In this document: piece by piece, positions 8,389 to 16,583 of the stretch
Layout of the letters: the number at the start of each line of letters is the position of its first letter
Position numbering within the stretch: the stretch's first letter is position 1
Source: BOKV01 sp041739465
Lineage (GTDB): Bacteria > Pseudomonadota > Alphaproteobacteria > Rhizobiales > Rhizobiaceae
Length of the DNA stretch: 64,000 bases
Direction: 5' to 3'
Assembly (NCBI GenBank): GCA_041739465.1
Contig: JBGSNX010000009.1
Span: 3,364-67,363 of the forward strand
The notes under the pieces: model-generated
Database searches by the model: none
What the model saw: only the letters and a program-made list of their open reading frames with translations
Told to the model about the DNA's origin: nothing
Position numbers and translations under genes: made by a program

Positions 8389-8973
8389 ATGAAAAGCGCA
8401 GCGCTGTGGGATGCTGATTTCAAGGCAGGCAAACTGGCGTTCCTGCACAGGCCGGCCGAGCTGAAACGATTTCCGCAGATTGGCGCGATGATTGATCGCG
8501 GGTCACGGGTGCATGGCGCCGTGGAAATTGCCGACATTGGCAGCGGCGAAGGTCTTTTGCTGCCGTGGCTGCCGCCAAAGGCGGTGAAACGCTATCTTGC
8601 AATTGACATATCCGGAGTGGCGCTCAAAGCCATCCGCGATGGCAAGGTGCCGGTGGCGCGGGTGCGCTCCAGTCTTGCTGCATGGGACGGGACGCCCGAT
8701 CCGGTTGCGCCGCGCATCCTGGTGGCTTCCGAAGTCCTTTATTACGACCCTCAGGGCGTGTTGCATTTGCGCAAGCTGGCGGCCCGCTCGCCGCGCACGG
8801 TTGAAGTGATTGTTTCGTGTGTTGCCGGTCGCAACGACAAGCCGAACTGGACCGCCGCATCGCAGCGCCTTTGGACCGAATTGCGCGCCACGGGCTGGCG
8901 GCGGATCGAGATGCAAAGCATTCGCGACGACCAGGCCGGCCTTGCCTGGGACATTTCGCGCTACGCCATTTGA
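8389..8973 (+). CDS. class I SAM-dependent methyltransferase, 195 aa (NodS-like appearance)
   Basis: The SAM-binding motif EIADIGSGEGLLLPW near residues 45-60 is followed by YLAIDIS and then VASEVLYY near 115-122. The SEVLYY motif and overall length recall NodS-type and related N-methyltransferases, but nodulation genes are absent here. GGAGG precedes the ATG at 8389 by seven bases; the frame is open farther upstream without similarity. The next gene starts three bases after the stop, so the two form a unit. Substrate unknown. Confidence 0.8.
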   Translation: MKSAALWDADFKAGKLAFLHRPAELKRFPQIGAMIDRGSRVHGAVEIADIGSGEGLLLPWLPPKAVKRYLAIDISGVALKAIRDGKVPVARVRSSLAAWDGTPDPVAPRILVASEVLYYDPQGVLHLRKLAARSPRTVEVIVSCVAGRNDKPNWTAASQRLWTELRATGWRRIEMQSIRDDQAGLAWDISRYAI

Positions 8974-8976
8974 GCC

Positions 8977-9603
8977 ATGGAAAACGACGACCCGTATTTC
9001 AGCCCGACACCGAAAATCCATTCGACCGCGCAAACCAAGGGCTGCAAGCTTGGACGCCATACGGTGGTCGGCGAGCGCACGATCCTGCGCGATGTCAAGC
9101 TTGGCGATTTTTCCTATTTCGAGCGGCAGGCCGAGGCGATTTATGCCGATATCGGCAAGTTCTGCTCGATTGCCGCAAATACACGCATCAACGCGCTGGA
9201 ACACCCCATCGCGCGCGTCACCAGCCACAAGCTCAGCTACAGACCCAACGAGTTCTTCCGATTCCAGGGCATCGACCAGGAATGGCGGTCCTACCGTGCG
9301 GGCAAACGCGTTACCATCGGCCATGACGTGTGGATCGGCCATGGTGCAGTGCTGTTGCCGGGTGTCAGCATCGGTCACGGGGCAGTGGTCGGGGCCAATG
9401 CGGTGGTGAGCCGCGATGTGCCGCCCTACACGATCGTAGCCGGGGTTCCGGCGCGCAAGCTGCGCCTTCGCTTTGCGCCGCAAACCATTGAACGGCTGTT
9501 GGCACTCAACTGGTGGGACTGGGAAGAGGCGCGGATATTCGAGGCGATTCCCGACATTCAGGCACTGTCGGCAGAAGCTTTCCTCGACAAATGGGGCAGC
9601 TGA
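8977..9603 (+). CDS. hexapeptide-repeat acyltransferase of the phosphonate-metabolism (DapH/PhnO-linked) type, 208 aa
   Basis: A left-handed beta-helix acyltransferase. The stretch from GKFCSIAANTRINALEHP through the later VTIGHDVWIGHGAVLLPGV and PYTIVAGVPARKLRLRF, plus the NWWDWEEARI tail, matches the xenobiotic/phosphonate-linked group of hexapeptide transferases often encoded next to phn genes. Such enzymes acetylate small hydroxyl or amino substrates using acyl-CoA. No C-P lyase gene is in the window, so any phosphonate link is only by family. Co-transcribed with the preceding methyltransferase (three-base gap). Confidence 0.82.
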   Translation: MENDDPYFSPTPKIHSTAQTKGCKLGRHTVVGERTILRDVKLGDFSYFERQAEAIYADIGKFCSIAANTRINALEHPIARVTSHKLSYRPNEFFRFQGIDQEWRSYRAGKRVTIGHDVWIGHGAVLLPGVSIGHGAVVGANAVVSRDVPPYTIVAGVPARKLRLRFAPQTIERLLALNWWDWEEARIFEAIPDIQALSAEAFLDKWGS

Positions 9604-9607
9604 AGGC

Positions 9608-9820
9608 TTAGCCCTTCTTGACGAATTCGGTGCGCAAAACCAGACCCTTGATTTCCTTTGAGCGCACTTCGATGAGGTCCGGATCGTCGGTCAGGTGAAT
9701 GCCCTTGAAGGTCGAGCCGCGCTTGACGACCGAGGAAGAACCCTTGACCTTCAAATCCTTGATGACGGAAACCGTGTCGCCTTCGGCAAGCAGGGTTCCG
9801 TTTGAGTCGCGCGTTTCCAT
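9608..9820 (-). CDS. PhnA-domain (alkylphosphonate utilisation-like) small protein, 70 aa
   Basis: A 70-residue protein corresponding to the C-terminal domain of PhnA/YjdM (DSNGTLLAEGDTVSVIKDLKVKG, then STFKGI and a final GLVLRTEFVKK), lacking the N-terminal zinc ribbon of the longer form. GGAG sits six bases before the ATG. Despite the historical name, the domain is widespread and not proven to act on phosphonates. It converges on the hexapeptide acyltransferase gene with only four bases between stops. Confidence 0.88.
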   Translation of the reverse strand: METRDSNGTLLAEGDTVSVIKDLKVKGSSSVVKRGSTFKGIHLTDDPDLIEVRSKEIKGLVLRTEFVKKG

Positions 9821-9894
9821 GGGGTGCTCCGTGTATGGGGGGATATCGCCAGTTTCGGCGACCGATTATCATCAGGTGGTGGAGACCATAAATC

Positions 9895-10359
9895 ATGTCC
9901 TCTGACAAGTTTGTAATTCGGCGCTTGACTGCTGGCGATCTGGGCGAATTCCGATTGCTCATGGAAGTTTTCGCCGAAACTTTTGCGGATGCTCCTTCAT
10001 ATCGGCATCAAAAGCCGGGAGATGCCTATGTCCGAAAATTGCTCCAATCCCTCCAATTTGTTTGCCTGGTTGCAGAGTGCCGTGGTGAAATTGCCGGCGG
10101 GCTTGCGGCTTACGAGCTGATAAAGTTCGAGCAGGAGCGCAGCGAGATGTACATATACGACCTTGCGGTCGTCGAACGATTCCGGCGACAAGGGGTCGCG
10201 ACACAGTTGATCCAGACGCTCAAGCCGATTGCCGCCGGGCAGGGCGCAGCGGTGATGTTTGTGCAGGCAGACCATGGCGATGATCCGGCAATAGCGCTCT
10301 ACACCAAGCTTGGTGCGCGGGAGGATGTCCTGCATTTCGACATTTTGACCGAGGAATAG
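9895..10359 (+). CDS. GNAT acetyltransferase of the aminoglycoside AAC(3)-I type, 154 aa
   Basis: The segment AAYELIKFEQERSEMYIYDL followed by VVERFRRQGVATQLI, then VQADHGDDPAIALYTKLG and VLHFDI, parallels gentamicin 3-N-acetyltransferase I (AAC(3)-I) along almost the whole length, including the KFEQ-x-RSE-x-YIYDLAV block and the Q/RxxGxA acetyl-CoA loop. Such enzymes acetylate the 3-amino group of 2-deoxystreptamine aminoglycosides. It is a stand-alone chromosomal gene without integron features, so it may have another native substrate. The start is supported by GGAG about eleven bases upstream. Confidence 0.85.
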   Translation: MSSDKFVIRRLTAGDLGEFRLLMEVFAETFADAPSYRHQKPGDAYVRKLLQSLQFVCLVAECRGEIAGGLAAYELIKFEQERSEMYIYDLAVVERFRRQGVATQLIQTLKPIAAGQGAAVMFVQADHGDDPAIALYTKLGAREDVLHFDILTEE

Positions 10360-10415
10360 TCAGGCGGTCAGGGTGGCGAGCTTCAAGATCACTTCCTGAA
10401 GGGTCACCTGGTCCC

Positions 10416-10499
10416 CAACCCTTGCCCTCCACAGATGAGTCCAGCACCCGCTTTTGTCCGGCCTTGTCGAAATCGATGGTCAGCTTGTTGCCGTCGATG
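10416..10499 (-). pseudogene. detached fragment matching the 3' end of uvrD
   Basis: Read on the minus strand, this stretch encodes IDGNKLTIDFDKAGQKRVLDS, the same C-terminal segment as intact UvrD. It aligns without gaps to 11759-11842 over 84 bases with 10 mismatches; bases 10458-10499 are identical to 11801-11842 (42 of 42). There is no helicase upstream of it on this strand. Together with the intact copy it brackets the gene at 10615-11754. The remaining sequence between 10360 and 10614 shows no other gene. Confidence 0.85.
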
Positions 10500-10614
10500 A
10501 CAACGCGACATGCAAGGCTTGATGTAAAACAGTGGTTGGGTTTAAATGTCTGACTAAACTTTGATTTGTATCTGCAGAGGGATACCTTCTTCTTTGCTTG
10601 GCCTGGTACGAAAA

Positions 10615-11754
10615 ATGATCACAAGATTACTCTTCATAGTCCTTGCTGCCTTTAGCTGGCTACAAATCTCCTGCCTTGCATCGAACTCGGCCAGCCGAGA
10701 GTTGGAGAAGGCAATAGAATTCTGGCTCAATGACCAAGATGAACTTGCCCTACCGGCGCTGCAGACACTTTCGCTGGGCAGGGATGAGGATGCGATGTTG
10801 CTGCTGGGGCAGATCGCCAACCGGACTGCCAAGCCTTCGCCATTTTTGTCCACCATGGAATCGATGGAAAGAAACGCGATTTTGAAGGCGCCAGGTGGAG
10901 TTTTTGGAAAACCATGGCTAGGACAGATCAAAAATAAAGAGAATATAGCAAATGCTTTGCAGAAAACAATTAGCGGAAAACTGACCTTAAAAGACTTACA
11001 AATACTTGAAACCTCAGGTTTGAAATCACAAGTAATTGTTGCGATCATACGAAGATACCGTTCATTTATTTATGAAATATCAGAAATAGATCACATGGTC
11101 GAGTTATGGCCGAACGAGATTGAATTTATGAAGTGGGGTTATTTGTCCTACTGGCGAGATTATGCGCGGGGGGATCCTGAGCCGGCTGCGATCGCAGGTC
11201 TAATACTTGAAAATTTTAACCCAAGCGAAATATTGTCACCTCTCCAAAAAATATTATATGGAGTTCCTGATCAGGCAGCGAATAGAAATGAATATTACGC
11301 TGTTTGGATTCAACTGCAAAATGGATATTTAAGTAAAAGTTATAAATTCTACGAACATACAAAAGATAAAATTGAAAGAGAGAAATACGTGAATCTTATG
11401 GAGAGTCTCGCCCCTGTTGCTCGAGAAATTGCCGCAGATGCGGTCTTTAACGCATCGGAGACCGCACGTCTGCGAAAAATATGCGAACAAAACTGCCCGC
11501 AGAAAATTCAGCAATGTACGTTTACATTATTCAGGGGCCTTGGCGGATACGAGAATTTCATGACGATTCAGACCCCGCTGGATAGTTTGATTTCGCCTGA
11601 GCGCTATTTCGCCAGCAAACGTTATGTTGCGGACATCATGCGCAATGTTGGCCTTGGTATGCGCGAAGACTTGGGGAATGCAAATCTAATTTTCTCGAAC
11701 TTGGAAAACTATCGGGATGAATACATTGTCTCAAAAGTCGTGGAATTCAAATAG
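10615..11754 (+). CDS. hypothetical exported protein in an A+T-rich insert, 379 aa
   Basis: The N-terminus MITRLLFIVLAAFSWLQISC is a signal peptide, possibly a poor lipobox (ISC). The rest is helical-looking, with no motif I recognise; four cysteines occur late (around ICEQNCPQKIQQC). Base composition from about 10900 to 11560 is visibly A+T-rich with codon use unlike the neighbours, suggesting transfer. It is bracketed by a direct duplication of the uvrD 3' end, its stop lying four bases from the intact uvrD copy. The ATG at 10615 is chosen for the signal peptide; a TTG 54 bases upstream is possible. Function unknown. Confidence 0.7.
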   Translation: MITRLLFIVLAAFSWLQISCLASNSASRELEKAIEFWLNDQDELALPALQTLSLGRDEDAMLLLGQIANRTAKPSPFLSTMESMERNAILKAPGGVFGKPWLGQIKNKENIANALQKTISGKLTLKDLQILETSGLKSQVIVAIIRRYRSFIYEISEIDHMVELWPNEIEFMKWGYLSYWRDYARGDPEPAAIAGLILENFNPSEILSPLQKILYGVPDQAANRNEYYAVWIQLQNGYLSKSYKFYEHTKDKIEREKYVNLMESLAPVAREIAADAVFNASETARLRKICEQNCPQKIQQCTFTLFRGLGGYENFMTIQTPLDSLISPERYFASKRYVADIMRNVGLGMREDLGNANLIFSNLENYRDEYIVSKVVEFK

Positions 11755-11757
11755 CCC

Positions 11758-14340
11758 TCAACCCGTCCCCTCCACAAAACTATCCAGCACCCGTTTCTGG
11801 CCGGCCTTGTCGAAATCGATGGTCAGCTTGTTGCCGTCGATGGCGGCGATCACGCCATAGCCGAACTTGATGTGGAACACCCGGTCGCCCTGTTTGAAGG
11901 GGGAATCATGGCGGGCGACCGAAGAAGCGACGAGTTCGCCCTCAATGGTGCGGCCCTTGGTCTGCGGCCCGGAGCGGCCACCCCAGTTTTGCTTTGCAGC
12001 CTCGGGGCTCTTGGTCTGGGCGCGTTGCCAGCCGGGCGATGAATAGCTGCTCTTGAACGGGTCGGCGGTGTCGAAACGGCTGGCACCATATGCGCCGCCG
12101 GCGTGCGCAGAGCCATATCCGCCATAGGAAGAGCCGGTTTCAACCACTTCGACATGGGCTGGCGGCAATTCATCCAGGAAACGCGAGGGAATGGAGGACT
12201 GCCACATGCCATGGATACGGCGGTTGGAAGTGAACCAGATGTAGAGCCGTTCGCGCGCCCTCGTGATGCCGACATAGGCAAGGCGGCGCTCCTCTTCGAG
12301 ACCGGAACGCCCGCCTTCGTCGAGGGCGCGCTGGTGCGGAAACAGGCCTTCCTCCCAGCCGGGCAGGAACACACTCTCAATTTCAAGCCCCTTGGCCGAA
12401 TGCAGCGTCATCAGCGACACGGCGTCTAGCGCGGCGTTGTTGTCGGTGTCCATGACGAGGCTCACATGCTCAAGGAAGCCTGCAAGTCCCTCGAAGCCCT
12501 CCATCGAGCGGATCAGTTCCTTGAGGTTTTCCAACCTTCCCGGCGCTTCAGCCGAACGGTCGGCCTGCCACATCGCTGTGTAGCCGGATTCTTCAAGGAT
12601 GGTCTCGGCAAGTTCGGTGTGGGCGGTGCTGTCGAGCAGGGATGACCAGCGGGCAAAATCGGTTGCCAGCGCTTTCAGCGTCGAGCGCACCTTGGGCTTC
12701 AATTCTTCAGTTTCGCAAAGCTCGCGCACAGCAGCCAGCAGCGGGATCTTGCGGGCGCGGGCAAGGTCGTGGACCTGACGGATGGTTGCTTCGCCAAGGC
12801 CGCGCTTGGGCGTGTTTACGATGCGTTCGAAAGCAAGATCATCCGCCGGTTGGCACACGACACGGAAATAGGCCATGGCGTCGCGAATTTCGAGCCGCTC
12901 GTAAAAACGCGGACCGCCGACCACCCGGTAATTGAGGCCGAGCGTGACAAAGCGGTCTTCGAATTCGCGCATCTGGAACGAGGCGCGCACCAGGATGGCG
13001 ATGTCGTTGAGGGCGTGGCCATTGCGCTGAAGCGCCTCGATTTCTTCGCCGATGGAGCGGGCTTCTTCTTCTGAGTCCCAGGAGGCAGCGACAGCTACGC
13101 GGGCCGCTTCCGGATCGGTTGCATCGGTGAAGAGCGTTTTGCCAAGGCGGCCTTCATTGTGGGCAATGAGGTGCGAGGCAGCGCCCAGAATGTGGCCGGT
13201 CGAGCGGTAATTGCGCTCCAGCCGGATGACCTTAGCGCCGGGAAAATCCTTGTCAAAACGCAGGATGTTGTCGACCTCCGCGCCGCGCCAGCCATAGATC
13301 GACTGGTCATCATCGCCCACGCAGCAGATATTGGGCGGAGTGCCCCTCTCCCCCCTTGCGGGGGAGATGTCGCCGTAGGCGACTGAGGGGGGTGCGCTTT
13401 TTACAGCCCCACCCCCCTCTGTCTGCTGCGCAGACATCTCCCCCGCAAGGGGGGAGAGGGGGGCAGTGCCTTGCGGCGCCGCGGCAGTTCGCGCCAGCAC
13501 AGGAGAATGCGCCAACAGCCGCAGCCACAGATATTGCGCCACATTGGTGTCCTGGTACTCGTCGACCAGCATGTAGCGGAAGCGCTGGCGGTAGTCGGTC
13601 AGCACATCCGGATTTTCACGGAAAAGGCGTATGCACTCGGTCAGCAGGTCGCCAAAATCAACCGCGTTGAGCGATATCAGGCGTTCCTGATACTCGCCAA
13701 ACAGGCGTCTGCCCTTGCCATCGCCATAGGCGCGCGAATCGCCCTCGGGGATTTGTTCGGGCGACAGGCCCTTGTTTTTCCAGCCATCGATCATGCCGGC
13801 CAGCATGCGGGCCGGCCAGCGCTTGTCGTCGATACCGTCGGCGCGGATCAACTGCTTCAACAGCCGGATCTGGTCGTCGGTGTCGAGAATGGTGAAGCTT
13901 GATTTCAGACCGACGAGTTCGGCATGGCGGCGCAGGATTTTCGCACCGATGGAATGGAAGGTGCCGAGCCAAGGCATGCCTTCGGCTTCTCCGGCACTGT
14001 AGCGCGAGATGCGCTCTTTCATTTCGCGCGCCGCCTTGTTGGTGAAGGTGACGGCGAGAATTTGCGAAGGCCGGGCAAGGCCTGACGCGAGGATGTGGGC
14101 AATGCGCGCAACGAGAACCCGGGTTTTCCCGGTGCCCGCACCCGCCAGCACCAGCAAGGGCCCTTCAGTGGTCATCACGGCATCGCGCTGCTCGGCGTTG
14201 AGGCCGGAAAGCCAGGGCGTATCATCCACTGGTCCGCGCCGTGCAGAGAGCGCGCGCGCAGCTATGCCGCCATTTTCAGGCGCGCTTTCATGCGCCGTTT
14301 TACCGGCGGCAAGGGGAGGCTGGGGGCGTGGGTTTGCCAT
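11758..14340 (-). CDS. uvrD: UvrD/PcrA-type superfamily 1 DNA helicase with an inserted segment, 860 aa
   Basis: Helicase motifs appear in order: LAGAGTGKT (Walker A near 65-73), TFTNKAA, GTFHS, VDEYQDTN (259-266), GDDDQSIYGWRGA (342-354), LERNYRST, TLHSAKGLE and YVGITRARE. UvrD/PcrA unwinds DNA 3' to 5' in excision repair and replication-fork rescue. Between DEYQDTN and GDDDQSIYGW lie about 50 extra residues (roughly 284-335: SPLAGEMSAQQTEGGG to ISPARGERGTPP) that are absent from the family and encoded by a palindromic repeat at 13341-13465. The C-terminus is IDGNKLTIDFDKAGQKRV plus a short tail; a degraded copy of that end lies at 10416-10499. Confidence 0.93.
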   Translation of the reverse strand: MANPRPQPPLAAGKTAHESAPENGGIAARALSARRGPVDDTPWLSGLNAEQRDAVMTTEGPLLVLAGAGTGKTRVLVARIAHILASGLARPSQILAVTFTNKAAREMKERISRYSAGEAEGMPWLGTFHSIGAKILRRHAELVGLKSSFTILDTDDQIRLLKQLIRADGIDDKRWPARMLAGMIDGWKNKGLSPEQIPEGDSRAYGDGKGRRLFGEYQERLISLNAVDFGDLLTECIRLFRENPDVLTDYRQRFRYMLVDEYQDTNVAQYLWLRLLAHSPVLARTAAAPQGTAPLSPLAGEMSAQQTEGGGAVKSAPPSVAYGDISPARGERGTPPNICCVGDDDQSIYGWRGAEVDNILRFDKDFPGAKVIRLERNYRSTGHILGAASHLIAHNEGRLGKTLFTDATDPEAARVAVAASWDSEEEARSIGEEIEALQRNGHALNDIAILVRASFQMREFEDRFVTLGLNYRVVGGPRFYERLEIRDAMAYFRVVCQPADDLAFERIVNTPKRGLGEATIRQVHDLARARKIPLLAAVRELCETEELKPKVRSTLKALATDFARWSSLLDSTAHTELAETILEESGYTAMWQADRSAEAPGRLENLKELIRSMEGFEGLAGFLEHVSLVMDTDNNAALDAVSLMTLHSAKGLEIESVFLPGWEEGLFPHQRALDEGGRSGLEEERRLAYVGITRARERLYIWFTSNRRIHGMWQSSIPSRFLDELPPAHVEVVETGSSYGGYGSAHAGGAYGASRFDTADPFKSSYSSPGWQRAQTKSPEAAKQNWGGRSGPQTKGRTIEGELVASSVARHDSPFKQGDRVFHIKFGYGVIAAIDGNKLTIDFDKAGQKRVLDSFVEGTG
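11759..11842 (-). repeat. 3' end of uvrD, intact member of an 84-bp direct duplication
   Basis: This is the final coding segment of intact uvrD. It matches 10416-10499 at an offset of 1343 bases, with a 42-base identical core at 11801-11842. The foreign-looking gene ends four bases before it. Confidence 0.85.
13341..13465. repeat. palindromic repeat element inserted in frame in uvrD
   Basis: The left arm (13341-13394) and right arm (13410-13465) are near-perfect reverse complements, each starting with CCCCTCTCCCCCC-like sequence and containing GCGGGGGAGATGTC. Each arm holds its own small hairpin (GTCGCC/GGCGAC on the left, GTCTGC/GCAGAC on the right), giving a cruciform of about 125 bases. 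The same kind of CCCCTCTC...GGGGGAGATG repeat is common between genes in Rhizobiales. Here it adds whole codons and no stop to uvrD. Confidence 0.88.
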
Positions 14341-14389
14341 TTGTTCTCAATGTAGTGATTCCGCGCGCAAAGGAAAGGCGGCTGTTGGC

Positions 14390-14692
14390 TCATATGGCAG
14401 GGCGGGACAGGGTTTCCCACACACGTTGCAGGTAGTGGCGCTCGTCGCGGGGCTCGTCGACCCAGCAAAAGGGCCGCAATTCCTCGTCTGTGAGCGGCTG
14501 GCCGCAATGATGCCCTGCGATCAGCGTCAGCAGCGCATCAAGGTCTTCCTCGCAACTTGATGCATAGACCGGATGGCGGGAATTCGTTTTTTTGCGGATG
14601 CATGCACGCGAGAGATACGATTGCGTATCGTTCTGTTGCGTGTAAAACGCACTGACCTTTAACGTGCCGCCCAGGTAAACTTCATGGTTCAC
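14390..14692 (-). CDS. hypothetical protein, about 100 aa, possibly a remnant
   Basis: The last 65 or so codons (ending HYLQRVWETLSRPAI) have the G/C-rich third positions expected of genuine genes of this genome, and no competing frame does. The end includes a DEELRPFCWVDEPRDERHYL segment that I do not recognise. The start is unclear: the GTG at 14692 is one option but overlaps the divergent membrane-protein start by nine bases and has no ribosome site, and the first 35 residues look less convincing. It may be a real small gene upstream of uvrD on the same strand, or the tail of a decayed one. Confidence 0.4.
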   Translation of the reverse strand: MNHEVYLGGTLKVSAFYTQQNDTQSYLSRACIRKKTNSRHPVYASSCEEDLDALLTLIAGHHCGQPLTDEELRPFCWVDEPRDERHYLQRVWETLSRPAI

Positions 14693-16399
14693 GTCAGGGC
14701 GATTGCTTTGGCTCAATCCTTCTTCGCGATGATAATTTGGGTTATCGCGCGGCTGCCGGTTTCTACATCGGTGGCGGATGACGTGCGTTTTGCAACGATT
14801 GCATTCCTCGCCGGCGCGGGGTGCATTCTGGTGGTACATCTCTTTGCAGACAGACTGACGCCAGCAGCGCGCAATATACGCGTCGGCATATTGCCGGCGC
14901 TGATCCTCGGACTGGTGCTCGCAGAAGCTGCCATGGCAAGCGTGGTGGGAACGGGGTATGCGACGCCGCTTGCTTCAGAACTGGCTTTCGCAGGGGCACA
15001 GCACAAGGACACAATTTTTCACGCGGCCCTGGCGAACATGATCCTCCACCATGGCGAGGTCTCGCTCGGCGTCGACGGGTTGGTCCCAGTTTCATATCAT
15101 GTGCTGAGCCACCGTGCGATTGGCATCTTTGGTTGGCTCACCGGAGCACCGATGCTGACAGCGTACTCCCTGGCGCTGGAGGCAATCATACTACCTGTTC
15201 TTAATTATTCTTTTCTGCTTGTGGTCTTGGCCTATGTGAGCCAGAGCATTGAATCAAACAAACGCCTCATCATTTCAGTCACAACATTGGCTTTGCTTTA
15301 TTTTCTTTCTGCATTCGACGCTGACAGCTTTCTTGCTTCGGAATCGCATGCCACTGCTATGGCGATCTTCATGCTTGCATTGCTTGCCATGGCTGGCAAT
15401 TCAACGAATAGCGGTTTCACAGGTTGGGTCGTACGCGGGATTTTGCTTGCCGTCCTTATCTGGGCCGCGAGCCTGGCGAAGATATCTGTAGGAGCAGTAC
15501 TCGCCTGCGGTGTCTTTGCGTACTATTTGCTTGGCAATTCCCGGTGGTATTGGCGGGTGTTCGAAGCGCTTTGTTTTGCCGCTGTTCCGTTCCTGGTTGT
15601 GCTGATGATGGGAGGGCAGGGCGGAGAAATTGGAACGGAGACGTTTGTCCCCTTCCACTTCCTGTTTCGCTATCCGAGGGCTGGCATTGTTCATCTGCTT
15701 GTGAGTGCCGCGGCATTCCTGTTTGTGGCCCAGGCCTGGCGGCGTGGAATCGAGCCGGCCCGCCATGAATTGGCATTGCTTGTCATGATCCTCGCTGCAT
15801 TCGTATCAAGCGAATTGCTGGCGCTGCCAGCAGGCGCAGCGCTATACTTTGCCAATCCGGGTCTGTGGGGCGCGGTCATTGCAATCGCCGCATTCTCACT
15901 TCCGTCACAAGCTCAGCATCGCAGTCCGGGAGTTTGGGCTGCTATCGGTCTGCTGGCGATCGCCTGCATTGTCGATGGAACAAGGCTTGCCAGTGTGGGA
16001 AATTACCGCGCTGACCTTCTTGTGGTGACCGATCCCGAGAAAGGCGCCAGCCGTCGTGCAATGGTTGCTTTGCTTGCCGATGCCGGCGCTCCGCGCAAGG
16101 GGCTTGCCGCCTATGTCAGTCCCGACATGCCTGTATTCTGGTCGGCGATTCCTTGCTGGGCAGATGCCTTTTTCATACAGGCTGCCGCAGCTACGCCTTT
16201 GCTGGCGGGGCGTCCCCCCGATTGGTGTGATTTTCCTACCAGTTACGGATTTTCCGACTACGTTCATTCGGTCCCCGCCGCCATTTCCCTGGGGGACAAG
16301 AAAATCTGCGACATGGCGAGGTCGAAGCAATTCAAGGAAGTCATGGTTTTTAGGCGAGCGCAAACCCTGCTTCTCGACTGCAGGGATCAGCCAGGGTGA
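14684..16399 (+). CDS. large polytopic membrane protein, candidate GT-C-type glycosyltransferase, 571 aa
   Basis: About ten or more hydrophobic segments span residues 5-450, followed by a hydrophilic C-terminal domain of about 120 residues. After the second or third helix comes KDTIFHAALANMILHHGE followed by LGVDGLVPVSYHVLSH; an acidic and histidine-bearing first loop of this kind is seen in lipid-linked sugar transferases of the GT-C fold, but I cannot name a family. It precedes four translationally coupled glycan genes by 184 bases that hold no gene. Inferred role: final transfer of a lipid-linked sugar in the periplasm. The start could be a few codons later. Confidence 0.7.
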   Translation: MVHVRAIALAQSFFAMIIWVIARLPVSTSVADDVRFATIAFLAGAGCILVVHLFADRLTPAARNIRVGILPALILGLVLAEAAMASVVGTGYATPLASELAFAGAQHKDTIFHAALANMILHHGEVSLGVDGLVPVSYHVLSHRAIGIFGWLTGAPMLTAYSLALEAIILPVLNYSFLLVVLAYVSQSIESNKRLIISVTTLALLYFLSAFDADSFLASESHATAMAIFMLALLAMAGNSTNSGFTGWVVRGILLAVLIWAASLAKISVGAVLACGVFAYYLLGNSRWYWRVFEALCFAAVPFLVVLMMGGQGGEIGTETFVPFHFLFRYPRAGIVHLLVSAAAFLFVAQAWRRGIEPARHELALLVMILAAFVSSELLALPAGAALYFANPGLWGAVIAIAAFSLPSQAQHRSPGVWAAIGLLAIACIVDGTRLASVGNYRADLLVVTDPEKGASRRAMVALLADAGAPRKGLAAYVSPDMPVFWSAIPCWADAFFIQAAAATPLLAGRPPDWCDFPTSYGFSDYVHSVPAAISLGDKKICDMARSKQFKEVMVFRRAQTLLLDCRDQPG

Positions 16400-16583
16400 C
16401 GCACAATTTCGGCGCGTAGTTAAAGTGAGCAGCGCTGCACCCAGTCCGGTTAGTAAGACTGATATCCAATGCATCCGCAGCGTTATCATCGACGCGTGTC
16501 AATCACTCGCCGGGTAGACAATTTCAAGTTTGTGATTCGCGTTGCAAGGCTTTAAGAACCGGCCCGTGACCCATGGAGACAGC

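Noticed and set aside
8503..9483. 326-codon minus-strand frame opposite the methyltransferase and hexapeptide genes
   Set aside because: Both plus-strand genes have clear families and ribosome sites; this is a shadow.
9608..9820. PhnA-like gene as evidence of a phosphonate catabolic operon
   Set aside because: No C-P lyase, phosphonatase or transporter genes are present in the window.
13341..13465. The repeat in uvrD as a CRISPR unit or insertion sequence
   Set aside because: Only one palindromic copy is present, with no spacers, transposase or target duplication.
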